This document shows, piece after piece, positions 1-8,375 of a stretch of DNA of 64,000 bases (positions are counted from its first letter, which is position 1; every line of letters begins with the position of its first letter). Made by a program: the position numbers and the translations under genes. The stretch covers positions 27,696 through 91,695 of the forward strand of contig DFGY01000062.1 of NCBI GenBank assembly GCA_002372505.1, in the 5' to 3' direction. Origin of the DNA: Firmicutes bacterium UBA3738. Its GTDB lineage: Bacteria > Bacillota > Clostridia > Peptostreptococcales > Anaerovoracaceae. The notes below the pieces were generated by a model, which was given only the letters and a program-made list of their open reading frames with translations, ran no database searches and was not told the origin of the DNA.

Positions 1-665
1 CCGCCGTGGCCGCCTCGTGCACCACCGCCGATGCCTGCTGCATTAGCTCCACCGGTTGATGTGATGGTGCCGCCGTAGATATTGATGGAGCTTTCGTTGC
101 TGGCAGAACCGCCGGCTCCGATTCCGGCACCGCCGTTGGAACTATGGGAACCACCCGTCACCTGGATGGTGCCGCCGTAGATATTGATGGTGCCGTTGCT
201 CTCTCCTGCATTTCCGCCGATGGCTGCCGTGTCGGCTTTCGACTTGCCCACAATCAGCTTGCCGGTGCCTTGCGTCTGCCCGTAGATGTTAAGCTTGCTG
301 CCCTTTCCCACATGGATGCCGTTTTCGAATTTAATTGTCTTGCCATCCATCAAGATGAGGTTTGCCGTGGCGCCATTGTCTACCGAAACCCTATCGCTGA
401 TGACCAGCTCGTCCAAGTCGCGGGTGTACCACCAGTTATTGTGCCATTCCAGATGACCATTCGTCATCCAGACCATGTCGTCTTGTGTCTTGGTTTCGCT
501 TACTACCTGACCATTCTCCCATTTTTTAGCGACGTACTTAGTAGCCGGTGCATCACCTGCATAAACATCGTCACCAAATGGTATAAACGCTAATGCGATA
601 ACCAAACTGAATACCGCTACTCCTAGTCTCGCAAATGCTTTTCTTTTTGCATACGGAATAATCAT
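1..665 (-). CDS. Secreted glycine-rich surface protein, 3' part missing
   Basis: The gene starts at an ATG at 665 behind GGAGGG and runs off the left edge, so only about 221 N-terminal residues are seen. Residues 1-36 form a signal peptide (basic MIIPYAKRK start, hydrophobic core, cleavage near VYAG). After a Trp-rich stretch come short repeated units of the type INIYGGTI, ending in Gly-rich runs with GIGAGG and GIGGGA. That pattern suggests a beta-helix-like exported surface protein of the kind common in Clostridia. No catalytic motif is visible. It is transcribed away from the large surface protein at 1139-6496, with an AT-rich gap between. Function is not recognised; secretion and the repeat nature are seen directly. 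Confidence 0.7.
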   Translation of the reverse strand, partial: MIIPYAKRKAFARLGVAVFSLVIALAFIPFGDDVYAGDAPATKYVAKKWENGQVVSETKTQDDMVWMTNGHLEWHNNWWYTRDLDELVISDRVSVDNGATANLILMDGKTIKFENGIHVGKGSKLNIYGQTQGTGKLIVGKSKADTAAIGGNAGESNGTINIYGGTIQVTGGSHSSNGGAGIGAGGSASNESSINIYGGTITSTGGANAAGIGGGARGGHG

Positions 666-1070
666 TTTCTTTCCCTCCAAGATTACTCTAATGACTTTTA
701 TTTATTCGCTTTTTTATTCCCTAAAAAGCTATATGCTTTTCTGTGGGTCACTCACATTTTTACTATTCTGTGAGTTGATATTCTATTTGCTTTCTTTATG
801 AATGCTCGTCCATATAAAAACAAAGATACACATGCCTTATCTGCACATCGTATCCCTTCTATTTCCCCCTTGCAATATTGAAAACACTCGTTTCCTTTTA
901 TAATTCGTATTTAGTGTATCATATTTGTCAAATAATTAAAAGAAGTATTATTTGACTTTTTTGTTTGGTACTATGCTTGATATCGGTATGTGTCATTACC
1001 TTTTACTAACTTTGGTATACCTCTGATCCTCAGATAAAAAATGCTTGCCCTCGCTTGTTATATTAAGCAA
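666..1070. other. AT-rich intergenic region
   Basis: About 400 bp without a convincing gene. It holds the upstream region of the left-edge surface gene, with a GGAGGG ribosome site at about 672-677. I see no RNA gene or repeat here. Confidence 0.5.
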
Positions 1071-1098
1071 CAGGAGATCCAATGATTTGGATCTCCTG
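1071..1098 (-). terminator. Hairpin downstream of the 1785-residue surface protein gene
   Basis: CAGGAGATCCAA and TTGGATCTCCTG form a perfect 12-bp stem with a 4-nt loop, 41 bp past the stop at 1139. The following T-run is weak, so it may act as a stabilising or Rho-assisted end rather than a strong intrinsic terminator. Confidence 0.55.
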
Positions 1099-1138
1099 AA
1101 CTTGATTTAAGAGTAAGTTTTAATAGATTACTTCTGCT

Positions 1139-4100
1139 CTATTTCACAGTTACTTTGACTGTCTTGGCTATGCCGTTCTGAGCTATTACGTAGATCATCG
1201 CGGTGCCCTTTGTCTTGGCTGTAAGCTTACCCTTTGCGTTTACTGTCACTACCTTCGGGTTCGTTGATTCGAAGCGGATATTTACGTGCTTTCTAACTTT
1301 GGTCTTCTTAGCCTTCTTTATTGTCGCCTTGAGCTTTGTGCTCTTAACGAGTGCCTTAGGTGTGCTTCCGGCTTTGAGAGTGACTTTCGAAGTCTTCTTC
1401 CACTTTTTGATCTTCTTGCCGGCTTTGTTGACCTTAGCTTTTGCTATCACGCTCTTCGGATTTGCCTTCTTCTTGCTGCCCTTTGTTGCTACGTGAACCA
1501 CTTTGGAAGTCGATACCACGGTATCGTTCTTATCGAGAGCAACCATGATGAACTTGTAATAAGTCTTCTTCTTGAGTTTCTTTCCGGCTATCTTCTTGAC
1601 ATTCAATGTATTCTTTGAAGCACCGAGCGTCTTGATCTTCTTAAACTTGTTCTTCTTTCCACAGGCGTTCCCGTAAATGACGTATTTCTTTGTTCCTTTT
1701 ACTTTCTTCCATGTGAGATTTACACTCTTCTTTGTCTGCTTTGTTGACTTAAGCTTGAGCGGTGCGTATTTTGATCCTGCAGGATCCTTATCGCTCTTTG
1801 CTTTCAGTATAGCATTTTCAGCCACATCTGCTGAAGCACCCTTTCCAACAGCTGTTCCGTCTTCGCCCTTCTTGCGTGTCTTATCGTCCTTCTTACCAGA
1901 TTCTTTCTTACCTGGCTTTTTGGCTGCATCGTATGTTTCCTTTGCCTTCTTTATAGCAGCAACTGCATCATCAACCTGCTGCTGTGTAGATTTCGGGCTG
2001 TCCAATACAGCCTGTGCTTTTTCAATGGCGTCATCTAAAGCCTTCTTTTCTGCCGGTGTTGTGTACCTGTCAGCAGGGTCAACATCCTTTCCGTCAGCGG
2101 ATGTCTTAACTCCGTTTTCTGCATCCTTCGCTGCTTTGATAGCATTGCTAAGCGGTGTTGGATCGACCTTACCTGTGGAGCGTGTCTCAGTGTGGTCTTT
2201 ATTATTAGCGCACACGCGTGTCTCTTCTCCTTCTGCACCGATGGTGGCAGGAGTAGTTTCTTTCCAGTCGCCCCATTCATGGTCTTTCCATATTGCCTTT
2301 ACGGTCGTGTTTGCTGTTATGGTGACTTTGTCTCCGGGTTGCTTCTTTTCGGCATCATTGGTGCCAACCTGAACTTCCCAGGCCTCCAGATCGCACTTTC
2401 CTTCCGGTGCAGTGAATGTGCTTTCAGGAAGCTCGTAGTCTGTATTCTCCTCTACTTCTTTGGCATCCATGTTTCCTGAACCGCCATTGGCATCAAATGA
2501 TACCTTGTACTGATTTACATTCCATTTGGCAATCAGCTTCATATCATCTGTAACGGGAGTGGATTCGATATCCCACGGAGCACCATCCTCTGTAGTCCAT
2601 TCGAACTCATGGTCTTCCTTTACCGGTTTTCTGACGTCGTCAGCTATTTTGCCGATAGGCTTGTTGTATTCAACATTCTGGCTTCCCAGTTCTTCTTCAC
2701 CGTTGTAATAGGTTACTTTATACTCACGGGGAACTACCTTCGCGTACAGGTGGATATTCTCAGCTATAGGTGTTGAGAAATCAAATGGGGTTTCTAAACT
2801 TTCATCCGTGAACCAGCATGTATCCGCAGTTTCTTTACTGTAGAGCTTATATGCTTTCAGCAGATCCAGGCCTGCAAGTTCATACAGATCTTCCGTCGGA
2901 TCGTAAGCTTTAGAACCATTCTCCGCCTTATAGCTATCCTCATACACGCCTTCATCTGTCGGATCATTCTCATCAGGATCCCATTTCAGCGTGTACGTTA
3001 CAGTGTGTTTATTCTCATCTTCACTCCATTTCGCATAAAGTGTTGTGTCTTCCGTCAACGCTGATGATTTCAGATACGGCTTTGTGCAATCCTTGTCCGT
3101 GAACCAACCGCCAAAGAAATATCCATCTATTGATGGCTCATTATCAAGCTTCGTAGGTGTGCCACCGTATGCTACCTTTTCCTCTTCCGGAACGCCGGTT
3201 GCTGTTTCGCCTTCCGGTGCATTGCCATCGTATTTTACTGTTACCTGAGCAAAGTTTGCCAGAATCGCAACATCTGCATCCGGCATTGTGAAGGAATATT
3301 TATTGTCACCTATCTTGTTTGGTGTGAACGATTCGCCAACCGATGAATCCGATTTGACCGGAATCGCCATAATCTCTTTTAGACCATATCCGTTCGCCGG
3401 TGTAACAGTCAAGGTAACGAGTTTTCCGTATTCTACTTCCTTGTAGCTGTACTTGTAACCTTTTCCTTCTTCTGTAACTTCATCAACTTCATCGCCTTCT
3501 TCTATTTTTATGGAACCGTTCGCGGTGGGCGCAACCTTTACTTCCGTTTGCTCTACCCCGTCTTCATCTACAAAAGATTCTTCTCCTAGAGTAAAGTCAA
3601 TAGCCATGGCGGCTGCCGTGTACTTGTTAGCAGTCCACTTAGCATACAGTACCAGATTATCATTAACGGTCGCACCGAAATCGTAGGCATTGTTGCAAGC
3701 CTTGTCGGTGAACCAACCTTCAAAGGTATAGCCAGTAGCTGTAGGAACTTGCGGAACCTTCACCGACGCACCAGCTGGAACGTTTTGCTTTTCAGGTGCG
3801 CCGCCATGGCCATTCACGTTGAACTGCACGGAATACAAGTCACGTTTGTCCACATGACTTTCATCTTTTTTGCATACGCGCTGTTGCTCGCCCTTCTCAT
3901 TACCTGAAGGCTCCTTGGTGGTAGTCCAATCGCCCCAGTCATGACCGGTTGCATTGATGAGGACATCTTCCTCTTGGACCTCGCTTTTACCTTCGGCGTC
4001 AGAGAAGTACTTGCCGCAATCTGTGCATCTGTAGTGCTCTTTCCATCCGTAATTGTCACAAGTCGGATCTTTCGCATCGTAATGCATAAGGTCGTGTTCC

Positions 4101-6496
4101 GTGGCTGTAACGGTAAGCCATTCCGCCTTATTTTGGTCATTTACAGGGTAAACCTTATTACCCTCGTTATTAATAACGTACGGCCGTACTTTGTATGTGC
4201 CCGGCTTGGTGAACGTCACATCACCTGTGCTGCCATTTACCCGGATGCCTGAGCTTTCCGGCTCACGACTATCCCAGTAAACCTGAGTTTCCAGTATCTT
4301 GTCGTCACCATCGGTCACTTCATATGTAAATTCGTTATGCAGATTGATCGGCTTTTTATAATAGCCGGTATAGCTTCCTTCAGCAGTGACCTTCGGATCG
4401 TCCAGCCCAATATTCACAACTTGTATTTTCACAATCGGGGTTTCGATATCCGATCCAGCTTCAGCGAAAACCTGACCTTCGGGATGATCTTTCGTCTTTG
4501 CTGTTGCACCCGGTTTGAATTTCCACGTCATGTAGATTGTGCCGCCGGTCGTATTTTCCTTAGGTTTAAGCTCCTCACCTTCGATTGTAACAGGATCGTC
4601 AGACAGCAGGCTTCCATCATCTTCGATTACACCATTTTCATCGCAGCGGTTCCATTCACCCCAGTCCGGATTGAATCCATAGAAAGCTACATTGTACTTG
4701 TTGTAGCCTTCCAATGGGAAAGAATCACGATTCAGCGTGTTGTTGGTGTACAAAACATAATTCGTCTTCGGAGTCCTTACGGAGGCGAGATCGTACAGAG
4801 GATAGAGCTCATCCACATTAGAGCTGGTCTTATCCTGCTCGACTGAAACCTTTCCCGGTGTCTCGTAGAAGTAATTGGTTGACGCAAGACTTTTGAGATC
4901 AAACTTGTATTTGTTTAAGTAATTCTCCACGTCATTCCAGTTGATGCCATTGCTCTTGGTAAACCCGCTTCCGGTGCTGTGAGATTCGAAGGTGCGTCCG
5001 TTTGAAGAGTCGTAATTTGCAACCGATTTGTTGGTAACAATGCGGCTGTACAGATCGTCAGTTGCGGCACACCCGTAGGATGTGTCTGTCTCATCCTTGG
5101 TATCGAACTTTATGACGAGGGACTGCTTATCGTAAATCGATGGGTTTATGCCACCGTCACCAGCCATACTGACGTCGCCACTTATAGCAAAGAGTGCCAC
5201 CTTATAGCTTAGGATGACCGGCTGCTGATAGTTATGAGTGAAAGTGGTAGTTGTTGTCGTCTGAGTGGTATTTGTAGCCGTATGAGGAGGAAGCGAGATA
5301 GTAGTCTCAACTGCCTTGCTTACCTCTTTAGATGTGCTGTGTCCCATTTCGGCACCCATTGCACCGCCCATTTCCCAGGCAGCGCCCCAGTCCATACCTA
5401 ATGAAAGGGTTGTTGACTCACTATCGGTGGATGAGCCCATACCAAACGTGTCGTCATCCCAAAAACTCGAATACTCGCTTGTCTCGGTTGTGCTCATACC
5501 AATATTAGCACCTATGTTTTGCTGCATATTAAAGGATGCCAGACCGGAAAGCGTTGTGCTGGTCGTCTCAGTAACGGAATCTCCCAGCAAAGCGGAATGC
5601 ATTATATCCTGCTGCTGATTGTTGGTGATGTCGCTAGAATTGTTGCCTTTTTTAGTTGTTTCGGCATTAGCCCCACAACTAACATATTCAAGATTTTTTG
5701 CAGCTACCGGCACAGGTTCAAAGTCATAGAATGCTATACCGAAAGACACGTAATCATATTCTTTAGATGCGCCTTTGCAGTTTATGGAAGTCAAGATATT
5801 GGTAAAACCTGTCGTCGCAGTGTCGTCATCCAAGCCGCTAAGTCTGTCTTCGCCATTTTCATCCACGCCCAGGATTTCATCGACTGTGACAGGGCTGCTC
5901 TTTTGGATATCATAAATCGCCTGTCCCATCATTTTGCGTGCATCGGACAGTTTTGAGATCTGCTTTACGCCGGAGACGACAAACTGATCCCAGTTCTGCT
6001 CTCCCGCACGGGACGGGTACGTTTGCTTGAACTTGTCAGCAAGGCTATAGCAGCTCCAATTCTCATCTATGTACTTGCCATTTTCGCCATTTTCGCTTCT
6101 GACTCTGTTATAATAGGCATCAAATCCATCCTTGCTCATGCAGTCGCCATTGTTTAGATGGCCGTAAAGGTCGACCAGCTGGCCCGCCTGATCGCGGAAG
6201 ATGGAGGTCGCGACTTCACTCCATTGAGGCAACAGCTTGTTCTTCACGATATTTTGAATGCTGCTGGCGTTTAGTGTGAATGTCGGCTTGCCGGAATCGT
6301 TCCCCAAGCTTTTATAGTTGAATTTTCCATCAAGCTTGAAGGAATCGATTCGCCGACCTTCGTCAAAAATCTTATCTTTCTGTTCCGTGGCTGTCATCTC
6401 GCCCGACTCTGTGTCAGCATATGCTGTAGACATCGGAGCTAGCATGATTGCCACGGCAACCAACATGACTAAAATCAGTTTTTGTCGATTTATCAT
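1139..6496 (-). CDS. Giant surface protein: aerolysin-like N-terminus plus InlB-type repeats
   Basis: 1785 residues; ATG at 6496 behind AAGGAGGAG. Signal peptide at residues 1-27 (ends STAYA). Residues about 240-470 are Ser/Thr-rich, with alternating Thr runs and Gly-rich AEMGHS-type segments, then ETTISLPPHTATNTTQ and a YQQPVILSYKV strand. That is the layout of ETX/MTX2-aerolysin pore-forming domains, where a Ser/Thr-rich stem precedes a Pro-containing strand. Later come several InlB B-type (Flg_new) repeats with GYTFEGWFTDK and LYAKW signatures. A helical FIVAR-like unit (about 1480-1550) follows. A Lys-rich FN3-like and BIG2-like C-terminus ends AQNGIAKTVKVTVK. There is no LPXTG, so attachment is probably non-covalent. 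The pore-forming assignment is inference from pattern only. Confidence 0.75.
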   Translation of the reverse strand: MINRQKLILVMLVAVAIMLAPMSTAYADTESGEMTATEQKDKIFDEGRRIDSFKLDGKFNYKSLGNDSGKPTFTLNASSIQNIVKNKLLPQWSEVATSIFRDQAGQLVDLYGHLNNGDCMSKDGFDAYYNRVRSENGENGKYIDENWSCYSLADKFKQTYPSRAGEQNWDQFVVSGVKQISKLSDARKMMGQAIYDIQKSSPVTVDEILGVDENGEDRLSGLDDDTATTGFTNILTSINCKGASKEYDYVSFGIAFYDFEPVPVAAKNLEYVSCGANAETTKKGNNSSDITNNQQQDIMHSALLGDSVTETTSTTLSGLASFNMQQNIGANIGMSTTETSEYSSFWDDDTFGMGSSTDSESTTLSLGMDWGAAWEMGGAMGAEMGHSTSKEVSKAVETTISLPPHTATNTTQTTTTTTFTHNYQQPVILSYKVALFAISGDVSMAGDGGINPSIYDKQSLVIKFDTKDETDTSYGCAATDDLYSRIVTNKSVANYDSSNGRTFESHSTGSGFTKSNGINWNDVENYLNKYKFDLKSLASTNYFYETPGKVSVEQDKTSSNVDELYPLYDLASVRTPKTNYVLYTNNTLNRDSFPLEGYNKYNVAFYGFNPDWGEWNRCDENGVIEDDGSLLSDDPVTIEGEELKPKENTTGGTIYMTWKFKPGATAKTKDHPEGQVFAEAGSDIETPIVKIQVVNIGLDDPKVTAEGSYTGYYKKPINLHNEFTYEVTDGDDKILETQVYWDSREPESSGIRVNGSTGDVTFTKPGTYKVRPYVINNEGNKVYPVNDQNKAEWLTVTATEHDLMHYDAKDPTCDNYGWKEHYRCTDCGKYFSDAEGKSEVQEEDVLINATGHDWGDWTTTKEPSGNEKGEQQRVCKKDESHVDKRDLYSVQFNVNGHGGAPEKQNVPAGASVKVPQVPTATGYTFEGWFTDKACNNAYDFGATVNDNLVLYAKWTANKYTAAAMAIDFTLGEESFVDEDGVEQTEVKVAPTANGSIKIEEGDEVDEVTEEGKGYKYSYKEVEYGKLVTLTVTPANGYGLKEIMAIPVKSDSSVGESFTPNKIGDNKYSFTMPDADVAILANFAQVTVKYDGNAPEGETATGVPEEEKVAYGGTPTKLDNEPSIDGYFFGGWFTDKDCTKPYLKSSALTEDTTLYAKWSEDENKHTVTYTLKWDPDENDPTDEGVYEDSYKAENGSKAYDPTEDLYELAGLDLLKAYKLYSKETADTCWFTDESLETPFDFSTPIAENIHLYAKVVPREYKVTYYNGEEELGSQNVEYNKPIGKIADDVRKPVKEDHEFEWTTEDGAPWDIESTPVTDDMKLIAKWNVNQYKVSFDANGGSGNMDAKEVEENTDYELPESTFTAPEGKCDLEAWEVQVGTNDAEKKQPGDKVTITANTTVKAIWKDHEWGDWKETTPATIGAEGEETRVCANNKDHTETRSTGKVDPTPLSNAIKAAKDAENGVKTSADGKDVDPADRYTTPAEKKALDDAIEKAQAVLDSPKSTQQQVDDAVAAIKKAKETYDAAKKPGKKESGKKDDKTRKKGEDGTAVGKGASADVAENAILKAKSDKDPAGSKYAPLKLKSTKQTKKSVNLTWKKVKGTKKYVIYGNACGKKNKFKKIKTLGASKNTLNVKKIAGKKLKKKTYYKFIMVALDKNDTVVSTSKVVHVATKGSKKKANPKSVIAKAKVNKAGKKIKKWKKTSKVTLKAGSTPKALVKSTKLKATIKKAKKTKVRKHVNIRFESTNPKVVTVNAKGKLTAKTKGTAMIYVIAQNGIAKTVKVTVK

Positions 6497-6841
6497 TTTC
6501 TCCTCCTTAATTTAATAACTTTACAATCTTCTAAAATGTTCCTCTTGATTAATACATCTTGACTTAACTTGTACTTATAATTGTATCACTTTTTTTCAGT
6601 TCAAACAAATGATAATGCGGGAGTTTGATACGGGAGCTTGACAGTCGAAAAGCGAAAAAATTTGTCGCACATAAGAAAGGCGGTTAGGTACACATAGCGT
6701 GCCCAACCGCCCATTCGCGTCGCACTTGCATCTGACTTGCTTAGGTCTAGAACTTAGATCAGCCATTTTAGATTATATGAGCCCTTTCTCTTTGGCCAGG
6801 TCGTACTTGGCCGCCGCCAGGGAATCGGCTATTGCCATGGT
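6497..6841. other. Intergenic region with a hairpin and a possible gene remnant
   Basis: No complete gene. An imperfect hairpin lies at 6679-6711 (GGCGGTT paired with AACCGCC). On the minus strand about 22 codons ending at 6773 read MAIADSLAAAKYDLAKEKGLI then stop, which looks like a real protein tail. It begins exactly where the repeat at 6842 ends, so it may be the 3' stub of a gene replaced by the repeat. I cannot name the parent protein. Confidence 0.3.
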
Positions 6842-6922
6842 GCGTTTCACGGGGACAGGCTTTTTGTTGCACCAGAAAATGTCAAAAGATGAAAAGGGGT
6901 CAGACCCCCTGTCACCTTTTTT
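6842..6922. repeat. Composite stop-proximal repeat after the DNA glycosylase gene
   Basis: It contains a type A unit (TTCACGGGGACAGGC at 6846) followed by a type B unit (GGGGTCAGACCCCCTGTCACC). The second part overlaps the 3' end of the glycosylase gene. On the minus strand GGGGTCTGACCCC forms a hairpin. Other family members in the window are at 7641, 8093, 8286, 8347, 13100, 15167, 16841, 45722 and 63311. Confidence 0.6.
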
Positions 6923-7622
6923 TCGGTGCCGGGTCGGTGAGCTCCGGAATGGCTCCTCCGGCAACTGCCCAGAAATATAGGCTGGCTACGCTGCAGTACG
7001 GTGAAAGTCTGCGGCGGTACTTTTCGAATTTTTTCTTGTCCAACTCGCGATGGCGGTAGACCATTCTCATTCCTCGGCGGATAGCCAAGTCGCCGTAGCT
7101 TAGAATGTCCGGACGCTGCAGGCAGAAGAGAAGCAGCATCTCCGCAGTCCACACACCGATTCCTTTAAGAGCGGAAAGCGCCTCAATGGCTTCTTCATCA
7201 CTCATGTCTTTCAGCGCTTTGATGTCGAACTCGCCGGAGTGAACCTTCCCGGCAAAATCCTTGATGTACTCTACCTTCCGGAAAGACAGGCCGACTGATT
7301 GTAGCTCCTCGTTAGTCAGCGCACAAATCTGATCGGCTGTGACCAGCGCTCGGGAACCCTCGACTGCTGCTGTTTCTGATGTATTGGGCTCTATTCCTGA
7401 CTGCCCTCGTTTATCGTCCGAAAGCAGGTTGAGAAACCTGTTCCAAATTGTGACCTGCGCTTTTGTCGAAATCTGCTGACCTACAATCTGGTGTACCACA
7501 GACGTAAAAAGATCAGGCTCCGTGCGCCTCTTAATCGGCCCGACCTTATCTATTATTTCCGCAAGCTTCTTGTCCTTGCTCTTCAGATATTCAATTTCAT
7601 TTTCGCCATATTTGAAATACAT
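6912..7622 (-). CDS. DNA-3-methyladenine glycosylase II family (AlkA-like)
   Basis: A base-excision repair glycosylase of the HhH-GPD superfamily, expected to remove alkylated purines from DNA. The 236-residue protein has SVVHQIVGQQIS near residue 45. The helix-hairpin-helix LKGIGVWTAEMLLLF lies around 150, followed by the aspartate-containing segment PDILSYGDLAIRRG. Length fits the short clostridial form lacking the AlkA N-terminal domain. I start at the ATG at 7622 (MYFKYGENE), which matches the family start. There is no Shine-Dalgarno site; a TATAAT lies exactly 6 nt before this ATG (7629-7634), so the mRNA is predicted to be leaderless. The last codons run into a repeat unit. Confidence 0.85.
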   Translation of the reverse strand: MYFKYGENEIEYLKSKDKKLAEIIDKVGPIKRRTEPDLFTSVVHQIVGQQISTKAQVTIWNRFLNLLSDDKRGQSGIEPNTSETAAVEGSRALVTADQICALTNEELQSVGLSFRKVEYIKDFAGKVHSGEFDIKALKDMSDEEAIEALSALKGIGVWTAEMLLLFCLQRPDILSYGDLAIRRGMRMVYRHRELDKKKFEKYRRRLSPYCSVASLYFWAVAGGAIPELTDPAPKKR

Positions 7623-7628
7623 AACTTT

Positions 7629-7634
7629 ATTATA
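7629..7634 (-). promoter_or_regulatory. -10 box of a predicted leaderless promoter
   Basis: TATAAT on the minus strand with 6 nt (AAAGTT) before the ATG of the glycosylase gene. This puts transcription start at or next to the start codon. The -35 region is poor (TGTCCC, spacer 17) and lies in the repeat at 7641-7673. Confidence 0.5.
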
Positions 7635-7640
7635 CACGAC

Positions 7641-7673
7641 TGCGTTTCACAGGGACAGGCTTTTTGTTCCGCC
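7641..7673. repeat. Type A short repeat (GGGACAGGC)
   Basis: TGCGTTTCACAGGGACAGGC followed by TTTTTGTTCC; near-identical to the unit at 6842. It sits just upstream of the leaderless glycosylase promoter. Confidence 0.6.
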
Positions 7674-7685
7674 CAGGTGTCAGCG

Positions 7686-8062
7686 CGGCATGTTTGTAAT
7701 GTTTTTTAGGAGAAACATGTCGCTGAGGTCCCGCTCTGGCTGCTGGTCGATTGGCAGTCCTGGTTTTGCGACATGTTTGCAGTGATTTCTTAGGTGAAAC
7801 ATGTCGCTGAGGCCCTGCTCTGGCTGTTGGTCGATTGTCAGTCCTGACTTTGCGACATGTTTGCAGTGATTTCTTAGGTGAAACATGTCGCTGATGTCCT
7901 GCTCTGGCTGTTGGTCGATTGTCAGTCCTGACTTTGCGACACGTTTGCAGTGATTTCTTAGGACAAACGTGTCGCTGAGGTTCTGCTCTGGCTGATCTCC
8001 GGTTGCCTGCCCTGTCTTAGCGACATGTTTGTGCTCGTTTTTGATTGCAAACATGTCGGCAC
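7686..8062. repeat. 84-bp tandem repeat array of inverted-repeat hairpins
   Basis: About 4.5 direct copies spaced 83-84 bp, starting near 7686, 7769, 7853, 7937 and 8021. Each holds CGACATGTTT and AAACATGTCG around an 18-nt spacer, then a conserved segment with CTGCTCTGGCTG. In the fourth copy both arms change together to CGACACGTTT and AAACGTGTCG, so pairing is kept. The fifth copy has a different loop sequence but the same stem, extended to 11 bp. Because 84 is a multiple of 3, a minus-strand frame stays open (28-residue repeats), but it has no ribosome site, so I do not call it a gene. Confidence 0.75.
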
Positions 8063-8092
8063 GCTCTTGTCTTGGCTATCCGCCGCCCACTC

Positions 8093-8135
8093 AAAAGAGA
8101 CAGGCTGTTTCAAAAGACCTGTCCCTGTGTAGCGC
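8093..8135. repeat. Type C flanking repeat, left copy
   Basis: AAAAGAGACAGGCTGTTTC then CCTGTCCCTGTGTAGCGCT. It is a near-identical direct repeat of 8286-8330 and forms a short ACAGG/CCTGT hairpin. The two copies bound a GC-rich structured insert. Confidence 0.6.
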
Positions 8136-8246
8136 TCTATGGAACGCTCCTTATTCCGCTCGGCGAAGCCCGCTGCTGCCCGCCGGCCCCAACCCCAGCC
8201 GGCGAAGGCAGCTATAGAGCGAGGCTGAGCCGTAAGCGGAATCCAA
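8131..8246. ncRNA. Candidate structured element with pseudoknot-like pairing
   Basis: Between the two type C repeats lie three helices. CGCTCTAT (8133-8140) pairs with ATAGAGCG (8214-8221). TTCCGCT (8154-8160) pairs with AGCGGAA (8235-8241). GCTGCC-CGCCGGC (from about 8172) pairs with GCCGGCG-AA-GGCAGC (ending about 8212). The first two helices cross in a-b-a'-b' order. Strand is unknown because no clear promoter is seen. It could equally be a DNA-level mobile miniature element. Confidence 0.35.
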
Positions 8247-8285
8247 GAGCCCAGTTGAGGGCGATTGGATATGCATTGCCAAACC

Positions 8286-8330
8286 AAAAGAGACAGGCTG
8301 TTTCAAAAAGCCTGTCCCTGTGTAACGCTG
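8286..8330. repeat. Type C flanking repeat, right copy
   Basis: AAAAGAGACAGGCTGTTTC then GCCTGTCCCTGTGTAACGCT. Here ACAGGCT and AGCCTGT pair fully; the left copy at 8093 differs at a few positions. Confidence 0.6.
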
Positions 8331-8346
8331 TCAGATGTTGGCAAAA

Positions 8347-8375
8347 GGTGACAAGAGAACCGTCCCCCTGTCATC
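8347..8375 (-). terminator. Type B repeat acting as tyrS terminator
   Basis: On the minus strand GATGACAGGGGGACGG and TTCTCTTGTCACC pair, followed by TTTTGCC. It begins inside the tyrS stop codon (TGATGACA), so the repeat supplies the end of the operon. The same unit ends the acyl-CoA ligase gene at 45722-45750. Confidence 0.6.

Noticed and set aside
144..593. A 149-codon plus-strand frame in the left-edge gene
   Set aside because: It is antisense to the Gly-rich secreted protein, which has a signal peptide and ribosome site.
7680..8054. A 124-residue open frame of 28-residue repeats on the minus strand
   Set aside because: No ribosome site, and its openness is explained by the 84-bp period being a multiple of three. 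Arm covariation points to nucleic-acid-level selection.
7686..8062. CRISPR array
   Set aside because: The repeating unit is contiguous, with conserved spacers of the same sequence, and no cas genes are present.
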